From Phycisphaeraceae bacterium (lineage in GTDB: Bacteria; Planctomycetota; Phycisphaerae; Phycisphaerales; UBA1924): a stretch of 44,995 nt of DNA. Positions 17,545-26,904 of this stretch are shown piece after piece. Each line of letters opens with the position of its first letter. The stretch's first letter is position 1. The stretch is from the NCBI GenBank assembly GCA_021299385.1, contig JAJTGZ010000016.1, positions 1-44,995 of the forward strand, written 5' to 3'. Under the pieces are notes generated by a model, which worked only from the letters and a program-made list of their open reading frames with translations, was not told where the DNA came from and made no database searches. Position numbers and translations under genes: made by a program.

Positions 17545-18474
17545 TTAGTTAATCGTCAGCGTCGGCGTGCGTTGGGGGGCTTTGAAGTCGCTGAGGGCGA
17601 CTTGGCCTTGGAGGTTGGTGCAGAGTGTGTCCAGGGCGTTTGCCAGTGGGGTTTGGCCTTGGAAGTTGGCGCTCGGGTTGCCCAGGTCGCTGTTCTGGCG
17701 GAGGGCCATGGTGATGGGCACGGCACCGAGGAAGGGGACGCCGGTGCGTTGGGCCATGAGTTGCGCGCCGCCCTTGCCGAAGATGTCGTATTCCTTGCCG
17801 TCGTCGGCGATGAAGCAGGACATGTTCTCGACGACGCCGAGGATATCGATGTTGAGTTGCTGGAACATGCGGAGTGCGCGGAGTGCGTCGTCCTGGGCGA
17901 CGCGCTGCGGCGTGCAGACGACGACAGCGCCTGTGAGTTTGAGGAGTTGCGCCATCGTGAGGGCCACGTCGCCGGTGCCTGGGGGGAGGTCGATGATGAG
18001 GTAGTCAAGCTGGCCCCATTGGGTTTGCTCGACGAGTTGCTTGAAAGCGCCGTGGGCCATAGGTCCGCGCCAGATGAGGGGCTTTTCGGGGTCAACGAGT
18101 TTGCCGATGGTCATGGCTTTGATGCCGTGGACGTAGAAGGGCTGGAGCATGTTGCCCAGGAGGTTGGCGGCGAGGGCGTCGAGGCCGAGCATGGTGGGCA
18201 GAGACGGGCCGTAGATATCGCCGTCGAGGAGCCCGACGGCGTGGCCACGCTGTGCGAGGCCGACGGCGAGGTTGACGGCGATGGTGCTTTTGCCGACGCC
18301 ACCTTTTCCTGCGCCGACGGCGATGACGTGCTTGACGCCCGGCAGGGGGGGGGCTTTTTGCTGCGGCGGCTGCGGGCGGGGGGCTTGGGTGGTGGGGTTG
18401 ATCTGGGGGAGTGGGACGGGTGCGGCCGGCTTGGGGGGTGTGCCGGGGGGGGTGTTGATCGGTTCGGTGGTCAT
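17545..18474 (-). CDS. Mrp/NBP35-type P-loop ATPase
   Basis: This 309-residue protein belongs to the Mrp/ApbC group of iron-sulfur cluster carriers. The deviant Walker A is VGAGKGGVGKSTIAVNLA, followed by GLLDGDIYGPSLPTMLG, IDLPPGTGDVALTMAQ and NPSANFQGQ near the end. Two family features are missing. The N-terminal MIP18-like domain is replaced by a ~45-residue Pro-rich segment. The cluster-binding CxxC is absent: the site reads NMSCFIADDGKEYDIFG, with one Cys. Cluster transfer is therefore uncertain. The ATG is preceded by TAAACT at an eight-base distance and no Shine-Dalgarno. Two runs of C (nine and eight bases) lie in the first 45 codons. Confidence 0.85.
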   Translation of the reverse strand: MTTEPINTPPGTPPKPAAPVPLPQINPTTQAPRPQPPQQKAPPLPGVKHVIAVGAGKGGVGKSTIAVNLAVGLAQRGHAVGLLDGDIYGPSLPTMLGLDALAANLLGNMLQPFYVHGIKAMTIGKLVDPEKPLIWRGPMAHGAFKQLVEQTQWGQLDYLIIDLPPGTGDVALTMAQLLKLTGAVVVCTPQRVAQDDALRALRMFQQLNIDILGVVENMSCFIADDGKEYDIFGKGGAQLMAQRTGVPFLGAVPITMALRQNSDLGNPSANFQGQTPLANALDTLCTNLQGQVALSDFKAPQRTPTLTIN

Positions 18475-18482
18475 GTTGCCGG

Positions 18483-18488
18483 AGTTTA
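18483..18488 (-). promoter_or_regulatory. -10 box eight bases before the mrp-type start
   Basis: On the minus strand TAAACT is followed by eight bases and then ATG, with no Shine-Dalgarno in between. This spacing would start the transcript at or next to the initiation codon. Confidence 0.5.
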
Positions 18489-18519
18489 GGGGTCCGGCGG
18501 GGTCGGGCTGGCGAGGATG

Positions 18520-18525
18520 TATACT
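18520..18525 (+). promoter_or_regulatory. -10 box of the ssb promoter
   Basis: TATACT lies about 48 bases before the ssb start; no clear -35 is seen. The mRNA would have a leader with GGAGG at 18563-18567, so this gene is of the leadered type, unlike the divergent mrp-type gene 99 bp away. Confidence 0.5.
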
Positions 18526-18573
18526 TGGCCTGAGGGCGCACGAACCCGCACTTGCCCTCACTGGAGGCGATCG

Positions 18574-19050
18574 ATGGCTGGAAGCTTCAACAAGGTGATC
18601 CTGCTCGGCAACCTGACGCGCGACCCGGAGGTGAAGTACACACCCTCGAACCTGGCGATCTGCAAGTTGGGCCTGGCCGTCAACCGGCGTTACACGACGG
18701 CGGATGGGCAGAAGCACGAGGAGGTGACGTTTGTGGATTGCGACGCCTTTGGGAAGACAGCCGAGACGATCAGCAAGTACCTCAAGAAGGGGCGGCCGGT
18801 CTTTATCGAGGGGAGGTTGAAACTCGACCAGTGGGAGAAGGATGGTCAGAAGTTCAGCAAACTCAAGGTGGTGGTGGACACCTTCCAGTTCGTCGATTCC
18901 GCCCAGGGTGGCGGCGGCGGCGGTGGTGGTGGGGGGGGAGGTGAGGTCGAGGGGGATGATGACGGCGGGCGGCCGCAGGTGAAGACGAGGCCGGCGGGTC
19001 GGCCCGCGCCGGCGGCGCCGGAGATCAGTGAGGAAGACATACCGTTCTGA
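18574..19050 (+). CDS. ssb: Single-stranded DNA-binding protein
   Basis: This 158-residue protein is a bacterial SSB: an N-terminal OB fold of ~110 residues (FNKVILLGNLTRDPEVKYTP, then GRPVFIEGRLKLDQWEKDGQ), a flexible linker with a run of twelve glycines and acidic residues, and the C-terminal partner-binding tip SEEDIPF. It coats single-stranded DNA in replication and repair and recruits repair enzymes through the tip. The ATG has GGAGG six bases upstream. It is transcribed away from the mrp-type gene. Confidence 0.97.
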   Translation: MAGSFNKVILLGNLTRDPEVKYTPSNLAICKLGLAVNRRYTTADGQKHEEVTFVDCDAFGKTAETISKYLKKGRPVFIEGRLKLDQWEKDGQKFSKLKVVVDTFQFVDSAQGGGGGGGGGGGGEVEGDDDGGRPQVKTRPAGRPAPAAPEISEEDIPF

Positions 19051-19091
19051 TGTGGGGTGGATTACCCTGGATTTTCATACTTGGCGTGAGC

Positions 19092-19129
19092 GAACCCCAC
19101 CCCTGCCCCTCCCCTCGGGGGAGGGGTTC
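19092..19129. repeat. GC-rich palindromic repeat, family 1
   Basis: A full copy of the repeat described at 4269-4307, located between the convergent ends of ssb and the thiolase gene (105-bp gap). Confidence 0.75.
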
Positions 19130-19155
19130 CAGATTGGGAAGATCGGGGATTTTGG

Positions 19156-20367
19156 TTAGACTTCGATGACCATCGCGACGGCGTTGCCCCCGCCGAGGCA
19201 GAGGGCCACGACGCCCCGTTTGCCCCCGGTGCGGATGAGTTGGTGGATGAGGGTGACGAGGCAGCGTGCGCCGGAGCCGCCGATGGGGTGGCCCAGGGCG
19301 ATGGCGCCGCCTGCGACGTTGACTTTTTCTTCGGGGATGCCCGCGGCGTGGATGTTCTGGAGCAGTTGTGCGGCGAAGGCTTCGTTGAGCTCGAACAGGT
19401 CGATGTCGGTCAGTTTGAGCCCTGCTTTGGCGACAACGGCTGGGACGGCCAGGCCCGGGGCGGTGAAGATGTCTTTGGGCGCGACGCCGCTGGTGTGGTA
19501 GGCGAGGACTTTGGCGAGGGGTTTGAGGCCGAGTTTTTCGGCCTTGGCGAGGGAGGCAACGGCGACGGCCGCGCCGCCGTCGGAGATTTGGGAGGCGTTC
19601 CCGGCAGTTACGGTGCCGTCTTTCTCGAAGGCGGGTCGGAGTTTGGTGAGGGATTCGATGGTGGTGTCGCTGCGGACGCCCTCATCGGCTGATACGCCGG
19701 GGGATTTTTTGTCGAAGGTTTGCTCGCCGGTGAGGGGCTGTATCTCGGCGGTGAAGTAGCCGGACTTTTGTGCCTGTGCGGCGAGGGTGTGGCTGCGGAG
19801 AGCCCAGCGGTCTTGCGCGTCGCGGGTGATGTTGTGCTGCTTGGCCGTGTGGTCGGCGCTGCTGCCCATGAGGCAGGACTCGAACGCGCAGCGGAGGCCG
19901 TCGTACTGCATGTGGTCCTCGAAGGTTGTGGGGCCGAACTTGGGCGCGCCCGCGCCGTCGCGGATGCGTGCGAAGTAGGGGGCGGCGGTCATGTTCTCGA
20001 ACCCCCCAGCCAGGACGAGTTGGTTGTCGCCGGCCTTGATCGACTGTGCGGCGAGCATCACGGCCTGCAGGCCTGAGCCACAGACCTTGTTGATGGTCTG
20101 GGCGCTGGTGGTGTTGGGCAGGCCGGCCTTGAGCGCGGCTTGGCGTGCGGGGTTCTGCCCGAGGCCGGCTTGGAGGACGGAGCCCATGATGACCTCATCG
20201 ACGTGCCCGGCAAGGGCTTCGTCCTTGAGTTTGGGCACCTGGGCGAAGAGGCCGGCGATGGCGTAAGAGCCCAGCAGCGGGGCGTGCACGCCCTTGAGGC
20301 CGCCGAAGAACCGGCCGACGGGTGTGCGCTTGGCGGCGAGGATGACGGGTGTGGAGTCGGTGGGCAT
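19156..20367 (-). CDS. Acetyl-CoA C-acetyltransferase (thiolase)
   Basis: This 403-residue enzyme is a biosynthetic-type thiolase, joining or splitting acyl-CoA units. Residues around the acyl-accepting cysteine read [14 protein letters not shown]. The C-terminal half has ELNEAFAAQ, the histidine motif [16 protein letters not shown] and the second cysteine in [12 protein letters not shown]. Length is that of the acetoacetyl-CoA thiolase group, but the true chain-length preference is unknown. The start [20 protein letters not shown] is typical; no strong Shine-Dalgarno is visible. It is divergent from pgk (159 bp) with no fatty-acid or hydroxybutyrate genes adjacent. Confidence 0.93.
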   Translation of the reverse strand: MPTDSTPVILAAKRTPVGRFFGGLKGVHAPLLGSYAIAGLFAQVPKLKDEALAGHVDEVIMGSVLQAGLGQNPARQAALKAGLPNTTSAQTINKVCGSGLQAVMLAAQSIKAGDNQLVLAGGFENMTAAPYFARIRDGAGAPKFGPTTFEDHMQYDGLRCAFESCLMGSSADHTAKQHNITRDAQDRWALRSHTLAAQAQKSGYFTAEIQPLTGEQTFDKKSPGVSADEGVRSDTTIESLTKLRPAFEKDGTVTAGNASQISDGGAAVAVASLAKAEKLGLKPLAKVLAYHTSGVAPKDIFTAPGLAVPAVVAKAGLKLTDIDLFELNEAFAAQLLQNIHAAGIPEEKVNVAGGAIALGHPIGGSGARCLVTLIHQLIRTGGKRGVVALCLGGGNAVAMVIEV

Positions 20368-20512
20368 GGGGTGTGCTCGGGGGGTTGGGGGTGACTTGGG
20401 GGGAGGTATTCATAGCCCGTCGGCTGGGGATGGTGGGGTAGTAAGGAGCTCGGCAAGGGGGCGGGGTTGGGGGCGGGTCTGCACGTCGGCACCGGGCGGT
20501 TTGTTGGGACGC

Positions 20513-20518
20513 TATCCT
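20513..20518 (+). promoter_or_regulatory. -10 box eight bases before the pgk start
   Basis: TATCCT, eight bases, then ATG, and no Shine-Dalgarno. The nuoH gene has the same hexamer at the same distance. Confidence 0.5.
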
Positions 20519-20526
20519 GCGTTCCT

Positions 20527-21738
20527 ATGGCCAAGAAGACAATCGCGCAGATCGAAGTGTCGGGCAAGCGTGTGCTCTGCCGGGTTGATTTCAATGTCCC
20601 GATTGATGAGGGGGTGATCGGGGACGATCGGCGGATCCGCGAGGCGTTGCCGACGCTGCGGAGCGTGCTGGACCGGGGCGGGAGCCTGGTGCTGATGAGC
20701 CACCTGGGCAGGCCGGAGGGGAAGGGGTATGAGGCGGTCTATAGCCTCAAGCCCGTGGCGGCACGGCTTGGGGAGTTGCTCGGGCGGCAGGTGCAGTTTC
20801 CGAGCACCGACTGCACCGACGCGGCGAGCTCCGCGGCGGTGGCGGCGCTCAAGCCCGGCGAGGTGCTGCTGCTGGAGAACGTGCGGTTTGCCAAGGGTGA
20901 GAAGAAGGGTGAGCCGGCGTATGCCGCGGCACTGGGTGCGTATGGGCATATCTACTGCAACGACGCCTTCGGGACAGCGCACCGGCAGGATGGGAGCATG
21001 TACGCGGTGGCCAAAGAGATGAAGGCGAACGACAAGCCGTGCGTTGCCGGGCTGCTGCTGGACAAGGAGCTGCGTTACCTCGGCGGTGCGCTGGCGAAGC
21101 CCGCACGCCCATTTGTTGTGGTGCTCGGGGGCGCGAAGGTGAGCGACAAGATCGCGTTGATCGAGAACATGCTGCCCAAGGCGGACCAGATTCTTGTTGG
21201 GGGTGCGATGGCGTACCCGTTCCTCAAAGCGCAGGGCAAGCAGATCGGCTCCTCGCGTGCCTCCGATGAGGACGTCGCGGCGGCCAAGGGGCTGCTGGAC
21301 CTGGCGGGCAAGGCGCGGTGCGAGTTGTTTTTGCCCGAGGACCACGTCTGCTCGACGGTCTTTAGCCAGACCGAGGGTGAGAAGAAGATCTTTGACCACG
21401 CCATCGGCGAGGGGTTCATGGGCCTGGACATCGGGCCCAAGACGCAGGTGCGGTATGCGCTGGTCATCAAGAAGGCCAAGACGGTTGTTTGGAACGGGCC
21501 GATGGGGGTCTTTGAGTGGGCAAGTTTCCGCGTCGGGACGCAGATCGTGGCGCAGGCGATGGTTGATGCGACCAAGGGTGGGGCGGTGTCGATCGTGGGT
21601 GGTGGGGACAGCGCGTCAGCGGCGGAGATGCTGCACTTAGCCGGGGGGTTCTCGCACGTGAGCACGGGTGGTGGTGCGAGTTTGGAGATGCTCTCGGGCA
21701 AGCCGTTCGCGTCGGTGGAGTTGCTGGACGGGGCGTGA
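20527..21738 (+). CDS. pgk: Phosphoglycerate kinase
   Basis: This 403-residue glycolytic enzyme transfers phosphate between 1,3-bisphosphoglycerate and ADP. Landmarks in order: RVLCRVDFNVP, RIREALPTL, LMSHLGRPEG, LLLENVRFAKGEKK, CNDAFGTAHR, VVVLGGAKVSDKI, and near the end VWNGPMGVFEW and IVGGGDSASAAEMLHLAGG. All standard substrate residues are present. It has no Shine-Dalgarno; a TATCCT box eight bases before the ATG suggests a leaderless mRNA. No gap or tpi gene is adjacent, and its stop is followed within a few bases by a composite inverted-repeat element. Confidence 0.98.
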   Translation: MAKKTIAQIEVSGKRVLCRVDFNVPIDEGVIGDDRRIREALPTLRSVLDRGGSLVLMSHLGRPEGKGYEAVYSLKPVAARLGELLGRQVQFPSTDCTDAASSAAVAALKPGEVLLLENVRFAKGEKKGEPAYAAALGAYGHIYCNDAFGTAHRQDGSMYAVAKEMKANDKPCVAGLLLDKELRYLGGALAKPARPFVVVLGGAKVSDKIALIENMLPKADQILVGGAMAYPFLKAQGKQIGSSRASDEDVAAAKGLLDLAGKARCELFLPEDHVCSTVFSQTEGEKKIFDHAIGEGFMGLDIGPKTQVRYALVIKKAKTVVWNGPMGVFEWASFRVGTQIVAQAMVDATKGGAVSIVGGGDSASAAEMLHLAGGFSHVSTGGGASLEMLSGKPFASVELLDGA

Positions 21739-21740
21739 GT

Positions 21741-21963
21741 GGGCTGCCGCGGGCTTGCAGCCCGCGAGGCAAGACATTTCACCACAGAGGCACAGAAGCA
21801 CCGAGAAAGGCAGATGCTTGAGGTTTGTCATTCCTGCACACCCCATGCATCTCTCTTCTCTGTGCCTCGGTGTCTCTGTGGTGAAATCTATTTCTGTGCA
21901 GGTTGGAAGCCTGCAGCACCATGAGACAACCCGACCCCTGCCCCTCCCCTCGGGTTAGGGGTT
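21741..21963 (+). repeat. Composite inverted-repeat element, copy 1
   Basis: An element of about 220 bp starting just after the pgk stop. In order: hairpin CGGGCTTGCAGCCCG; arm beginning TTTCACCACAGAGGCACAG; a loop of about 65 bases; the complementary arm ending CTCTGTGGTGAAAT; hairpin GCAGGTTGGAAGCCTGC; and a family 1 GC-rich repeat at 21928-21963. The copy at 27637-27858 has the same parts in the same order, and even its loop is similar. No open frame of interest lies in it. Confidence 0.75.
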
Positions 21964-21981
21964 ATGCATGGGGACGATTGG

Positions 21982-22374
21982 TCAAAGGGTCTTCCATGCC
22001 GCTGGGACGTTGCCGTGCTCGGCTCGGATGGTTGATTTGATGCCGCCGCGGCCTTTGAAGTGGGCGATGACCTGGAGCCAGGTGGGTTTGAGTGTGCGTG
22101 CGAGGTCGTCGCGGATGGCGTTGGTCACGGCCTCGTAATAGATGCCCTGGTTGCGGAAGGACTGGTAGTAGAGTTTGAGGCTCTTGAGCTCGACGCACCC
22201 GTGCTTGCCGGCTTTGGTTTGTGAGGTGGCCGGCTGGTAACGCAGGACGATGGTGGCGAAGTCGGGGTGGCCGGTTTTGGGGCAGACGCTGGTGAACTCG
22301 TCGGAGGTGTGCTCGATGACAAACGGCAGGGCGCTGGGGGTTGGGAAGGTTTCCAGGAGTTTGCGGTCGGGCAT
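21982..22374 (-). CDS. queF: NADPH-dependent 7-cyano-7-deazaguanine reductase
   Basis: This 130-residue protein is a short (type I) QueF, reducing preQ0 to preQ1 in queuosine synthesis. EFTSVCPKTGHPDFATI contains the thioimide-forming Cys31 and the catalytic Asp38; CVELKSLKLYYQSFRNQGIYYEAV is the NADPH/substrate signature. Homology begins at MPDRKLL, so the long open frame upstream is not used. TACACT ends five bases before the ATG and no Shine-Dalgarno is visible, so the mRNA may be leaderless. It is divergent from comF with about 50 bp between starts. No other queuosine gene is in the window. Confidence 0.95.
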   Translation of the reverse strand: MPDRKLLETFPTPSALPFVIEHTSDEFTSVCPKTGHPDFATIVLRYQPATSQTKAGKHGCVELKSLKLYYQSFRNQGIYYEAVTNAIRDDLARTLKPTWLQVIAHFKGRGGIKSTIRAEHGNVPAAWKTL

Positions 22375-22379
22375 GGGTG

Positions 22380-22385
22380 AGTGTA
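22380..22385 (-). promoter_or_regulatory. -10 box five bases before the queF start
   Basis: TACACT on the minus strand, five bases, then ATG. It lies only 28 bp from the comF -10 box on the other strand, so the two promoters overlap. Confidence 0.4.
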
Positions 22386-22413
22386 GTTCGAGCGGGCAAA
22401 GGGGGTGGGCGGG

Positions 22414-22419
22414 TATGCT
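22414..22419 (+). promoter_or_regulatory. -10 box six bases before the proposed comF start
   Basis: TATGCT, six bases, then GTG at 22426. If this is the promoter, the in-frame GTGs at 22405 and 22420 cannot be the start. Confidence 0.45.
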
Positions 22420-22425
22420 GTGGGC

Positions 22426-23346
22426 GTGCGTACCGGCCCGTTCATCTGGCCCCCGAGACCGACTGAGGCGGCACCTCTTGGGGGTTCGGCACCCTCGGCG
22501 GGGAGTGGTGTTGGCGGGAAGGTTGGCCGGCTGCGGGGCCTTGCGCGTGTGGTGGAGGATGAGTTTCTGGATGTAACGAGCCAGCCGCTGGCCGATCGGT
22601 TGGTTGGAGCGGGCCTCGGTGTGGATGCCGGTGGTGCGTATTGCTGGCGGTGCGGGTACAGCATCGGGGTGTTTGAGAGTGATGGTGGTGGGTGCGGGCG
22701 TTGCCGGGGGATCAGGCAGCCTTGGGGTCAGACTGTGCGTCTGGGGGCGTATGTGGGGGTGTGGGCGGGGTGCGTGCATGAGGTGAAGTACACGCGGTTT
22801 GGGCAGTTGGGCCATGAGTTGGGTGTGCTGCTGGGCCGGCGTTTGGCGCGGCGACTTGTGGATGCCGGGGTGGATATGCAGCGCGTGCTGGTGGTGCCTG
22901 TGCCAACGAGTTTGCGACGGCGTTTGTCGCGTGGGATTGACCACCCGCGTGTGATTGCCGGGGGCGTGGGGAGGGGGCTGGGTGTGGGGACGGGCGTGCG
23001 TGTGCCGGTGATTTCTGTGCTCGGTCGCAAGCACCGGCCGAGCCAGACGAGTTTGCCGGCGTCGGAGCGGCAGGTGAGTGTGCGTGGGACGATGTCGGTG
23101 TCGAGGGCTTCGGCGTGGTGGGTGCGGATGTGCAGGCCGGGCGTGGAGCGTCGCCTGCGCGCGGGGGCGACGGTGGTGCTGGTGGATGATGTAACGACGA
23201 CGGGCGCGACGCTGCGGGAAGCCTGCCGGGCGCTGCGGGTGTGGGCGAAGTCGGCAGGGGTGGGGCAGTTGCAGGTGGTTTTGGGGGTGGTGGCGGTTAC
23301 TGAGGAGCGCCGGGGTGGGGTTGAGAAGGGGCTTGATGGAGTTTGA
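22426..23346 (+). CDS. ComF-family phosphoribosyltransferase-like protein
   Basis: This ~306-residue protein has the ComF architecture. A four-cysteine zinc site (YCWRCGYS ... GCGRCRG) lies near residues 73-95. A phosphoribosyltransferase fold follows, with VPVPTSLRRRLSRGIDHP, RKHRPSQTSLPASERQVSVRG and the PRPP loop TVVLVDDVTTTGAT. In competent bacteria ComF acts in DNA uptake; elsewhere its role is unknown, and no competence genes are nearby. The N-terminal ~70 residues are unlike the usual ComF start, and the initiation codon is uncertain (GTG 22426 by promoter position, or GTG 22405). It is divergent from queF. Confidence 0.82.
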   Translation: MRTGPFIWPPRPTEAAPLGGSAPSAGSGVGGKVGRLRGLARVVEDEFLDVTSQPLADRLVGAGLGVDAGGAYCWRCGYSIGVFESDGGGCGRCRGIRQPWGQTVRLGAYVGVWAGCVHEVKYTRFGQLGHELGVLLGRRLARRLVDAGVDMQRVLVVPVPTSLRRRLSRGIDHPRVIAGGVGRGLGVGTGVRVPVISVLGRKHRPSQTSLPASERQVSVRGTMSVSRASAWWVRMCRPGVERRLRAGATVVLVDDVTTTGATLREACRALRVWAKSAGVGQLQVVLGVVAVTEERRGGVEKGLDGV

Positions 23347-23443
23347 TTGTATTTTGTTAGGATTTGGTAGTGGGGCGGATGGTCAGAAGGTTGCGCGGGG
23401 GTGAAAACGGGAAGATTTTTGTGGTCAAGTTTGTGGCGTGGGC

Positions 23444-23471
23444 TTGACGTGGTTGGGGGATGGGGTATGAT
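23444..23471 (+). promoter_or_regulatory. Promoter of the 16S rRNA gene
   Basis: TTGACG (23444-23449), a 16-base spacer and TATGAT (23466-23471) form the best sigma-70-type promoter in the window. Transcription would start near 23478, about 400 bases before the mature 16S. The 100 bp upstream is less GC-rich than the rest of the window. Confidence 0.75.
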
Positions 23472-23477
23472 CCCCTC

Positions 23478-23883
23478 CCACGCACAAAAGTATCGACGCG
23501 GGTCGAACAATGTGCGGGGGCCTGCGTAACGCGGGTCTGATGTTTGAAAAGTGAGCAGTTGGGTCGTCCGCGAGGTTGTGCGGCTCGGCAACGGGGTCAC
23601 GCCCGGGTCTCTAACCGAGGCCAGCCGAAGTCGAATCCAAGGTGTCTGCTTTCACAGGCAGGCAGCTGGACGCAACTCGTGACGATATTTAGAAAGTAAC
23701 CCTTTTTAGTATCTTGAGTTCAGCAAAAAAGACCGCCTTCTAGCCGAGGGCGGTGCCTGTGGCATTTCGGGTTAAACCGTGGTGTTGCAGGAAAGACCGG
23801 CAGTTCATGAAGAATGACTGTTCACAGGTCATGCTCTCGTTTCGCAGCTTTCTATGGGCTTTTGCCTGTAGTGCAACGAAAAA
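23478..23883 (+). other. Long 16S rRNA leader
   Basis: About 400 transcribed bases precede the 16S. The segment 23553-23566 (GAGCAGTTGGGTCG) is exactly complementary to 25485-25498 beyond the 16S 3' end; three more pairs form after a one-base bulge. This should be the RNase III-type processing stem. Between the stem and the 16S lies an ACCGCC/GGCGGT hairpin (23732-23754) preceded by six As. TGCTTTCACA near 23647 is only a weak boxA-like match. No tRNA or open frame is credible here. Confidence 0.65.
23725..23754 (-). terminator. Terminator-like hairpin on the antisense strand of the rRNA leader
   Basis: Read on the minus strand, an ACCGCC...GGCGGT stem is followed by CTTTTTT. No minus-strand gene ends here, so if active it would stop transcripts antisense to the rRNA. 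Confidence 0.4.
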
Positions 23884-25373
<1,490 letters not shown>

Positions 25374-25484
25374 GATTCCTTAGACCAGACCATCAGAGCG
25401 ATCTGATACTGGTTCGTCAGCATAATCTCGTCTGAAGACCGCCCGTCGGGACTTCAGATACCCGGCACGCAAGTGCCGGTCAAG

Positions 25485-25498
25485 CGACCCAACTGCTC
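25485..25498 (+). other. 3' half of the 16S processing stem
   Basis: CGACCCAACTGCTC is the exact reverse complement of 23553-23566 in the leader. It ends 12 bases before the terminator stem, so the whole rRNA transcript is closed by this helix. Confidence 0.7.
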
Positions 25499-25510
25499 TA
25501 CTGATAACGG

Positions 25511-25547
25511 CAAGGCCCGGTGCGCAAGCATCGGGCCTTGTCTTTTT
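25511..25547 (+). terminator. Intrinsic terminator of the 16S transcript
   Basis: A 13-bp stem (CAAGGCCCGGTGC with GCATCGGGCCTTG, one G-U pair) closes on a GCAA tetraloop and is followed by TCTTTTTT. It ends transcription before any 23S could be reached. Confidence 0.9.
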
Positions 25548-25652
25548 TGGCCCCACCAGGCACAATCGTGCCTGCTCCTCTCCTGCCGGTTGGGGCCCGT
25601 ACCATTGCCCCGGCAAGACCCGTGCTTGCCACGCACGGGGAAAGGGGTCGTC

Positions 25653-26897
25653 GTGAAAAACTACGCTGGTTTCAATCTGCTCGCCTGGCTCGGCTCGTGC
25701 GCGGTGGTTGTTGCACTCGCCGGCTGTGGCGATCGGGAAACAGTTCAGAGCACGCCGGCCCCGGCCCCGGCGCAAACCCCGATGACCCCGGCTGAGATGT
25801 ATGCCAAGGAGAAACTCCAGGAGTACCGCGCGGCCAAGAACGACGACGAGGCTTGGGAGGTCTTTGCGGCAGCCTGCACGGCGAACACCCTGACTGATAC
25901 CGAAGCCAGGGCATCAGTGGCTCCCATGATCAGCGATGGGTGGGAGAGTTGGCCCCTTCCTGGTAAAACGCAGCCTCCAGCATCCGTTGCGGCACGCCAG
26001 CGGCAGGACCCGATCTTTAATAGATTTGCATTAGTGTACGCGGCGGGCTTCCCCGACGCGTGGGGTGGAAAATCTATGCGGATGTCGCTGATCCGTTATA
26101 TGTTAGTCAGAGACCGGGTGCGTGCTGGCCTTGGAAAACTCGAGCCGCATGAGCGCCAGATGGTAAAAGACGAGATGGTTGAAGCGTGTCAGCAGGGTAT
26201 CTATCGCCAAACTGTGGACTTTTGCACAGAGGTCAACAACTGGGATGGCTGGGAGCCAGCCGAGCGTCAGGAGTTTGCGAGGATGTTTCTCGTCAGCACA
26301 AACTTTACCGGCTTTGATAAGAAGTTACTCGGGCGTGATGATGACGGCCTCGAAGAGATGATGCGGGATGAGGTGCTCAAGCGGTGGTCAGCAGACCGAA
26401 CCATCCTGGTGCACACTATACCTCGCTTGAACAGTCGTAATGACACTAATCTCCTCCCCATCCTGTTGTCGATGAAGCAGGACATCGAGCAGAACGGCGG
26501 CGCCTGCGGACAAGTACCCTGTGCGGGGTTGTTGCCATTTCTAAGCCGGGAGATTTGGCGAGCCCAGATGACGATCGCGGATCGTGCAACGCTCATTGAC
26601 GTGCTCGAGAACGAGGTCGAGGGGTCCAGGGCATACGGGTACGGCCGGGGTGATGAAATGCGTCTGGTCGTCTGCGAGCGCCTGTTGGCCGCTGGGGTTC
26701 CACCGAAGAAAGTCAGGAAATCTTTTCTGACATATGTGGCAAAGCTCAACCCGTCCAATCCGCCTAACGCGGCATGGTCTAGGCCTGTGCGGAGCCTTGC
26801 GATCCTCAAGAGACGCCTCATCGATCTCGGCGTGTTGGGCGACAACGATCTGCCCGGCGTTCAGGCACCAAGGGCTTTACCCAGGATTGAAGAATAG
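25653..26897 (+). CDS. Lipoprotein of unknown function
   Basis: This 414-residue protein begins at a GTG with AAAGGGG six bases upstream and has a lipoprotein signal ending LAGC (hydrophobic FNLLAWLGSCAVVVALAGCGD). A short Pro/Ala linker (TPAPAPAQTP) follows, then a mostly alpha-helical, charged body with no recognised family motif. Four cysteines in the body (YRQTVDFCTEV, GGACGQVPCAG, LVVCERLL) could form disulfides. The coding sequence is less GC-biased at third positions than its neighbours. The alkyltransferase frame follows after seven bases. No function is proposed. Confidence 0.75.
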   Translation: MKNYAGFNLLAWLGSCAVVVALAGCGDRETVQSTPAPAPAQTPMTPAEMYAKEKLQEYRAAKNDDEAWEVFAAACTANTLTDTEARASVAPMISDGWESWPLPGKTQPPASVAARQRQDPIFNRFALVYAAGFPDAWGGKSMRMSLIRYMLVRDRVRAGLGKLEPHERQMVKDEMVEACQQGIYRQTVDFCTEVNNWDGWEPAERQEFARMFLVSTNFTGFDKKLLGRDDDGLEEMMRDEVLKRWSADRTILVHTIPRLNSRNDTNLLPILLSMKQDIEQNGGACGQVPCAGLLPFLSREIWRAQMTIADRATLIDVLENEVEGSRAYGYGRGDEMRLVVCERLLAAGVPPKKVRKSFLTYVAKLNPSNPPNAAWSRPVRSLAILKRRLIDLGVLGDNDLPGVQAPRALPRIEE

Positions 26898-26904
26898 ATA
26901 ACCG

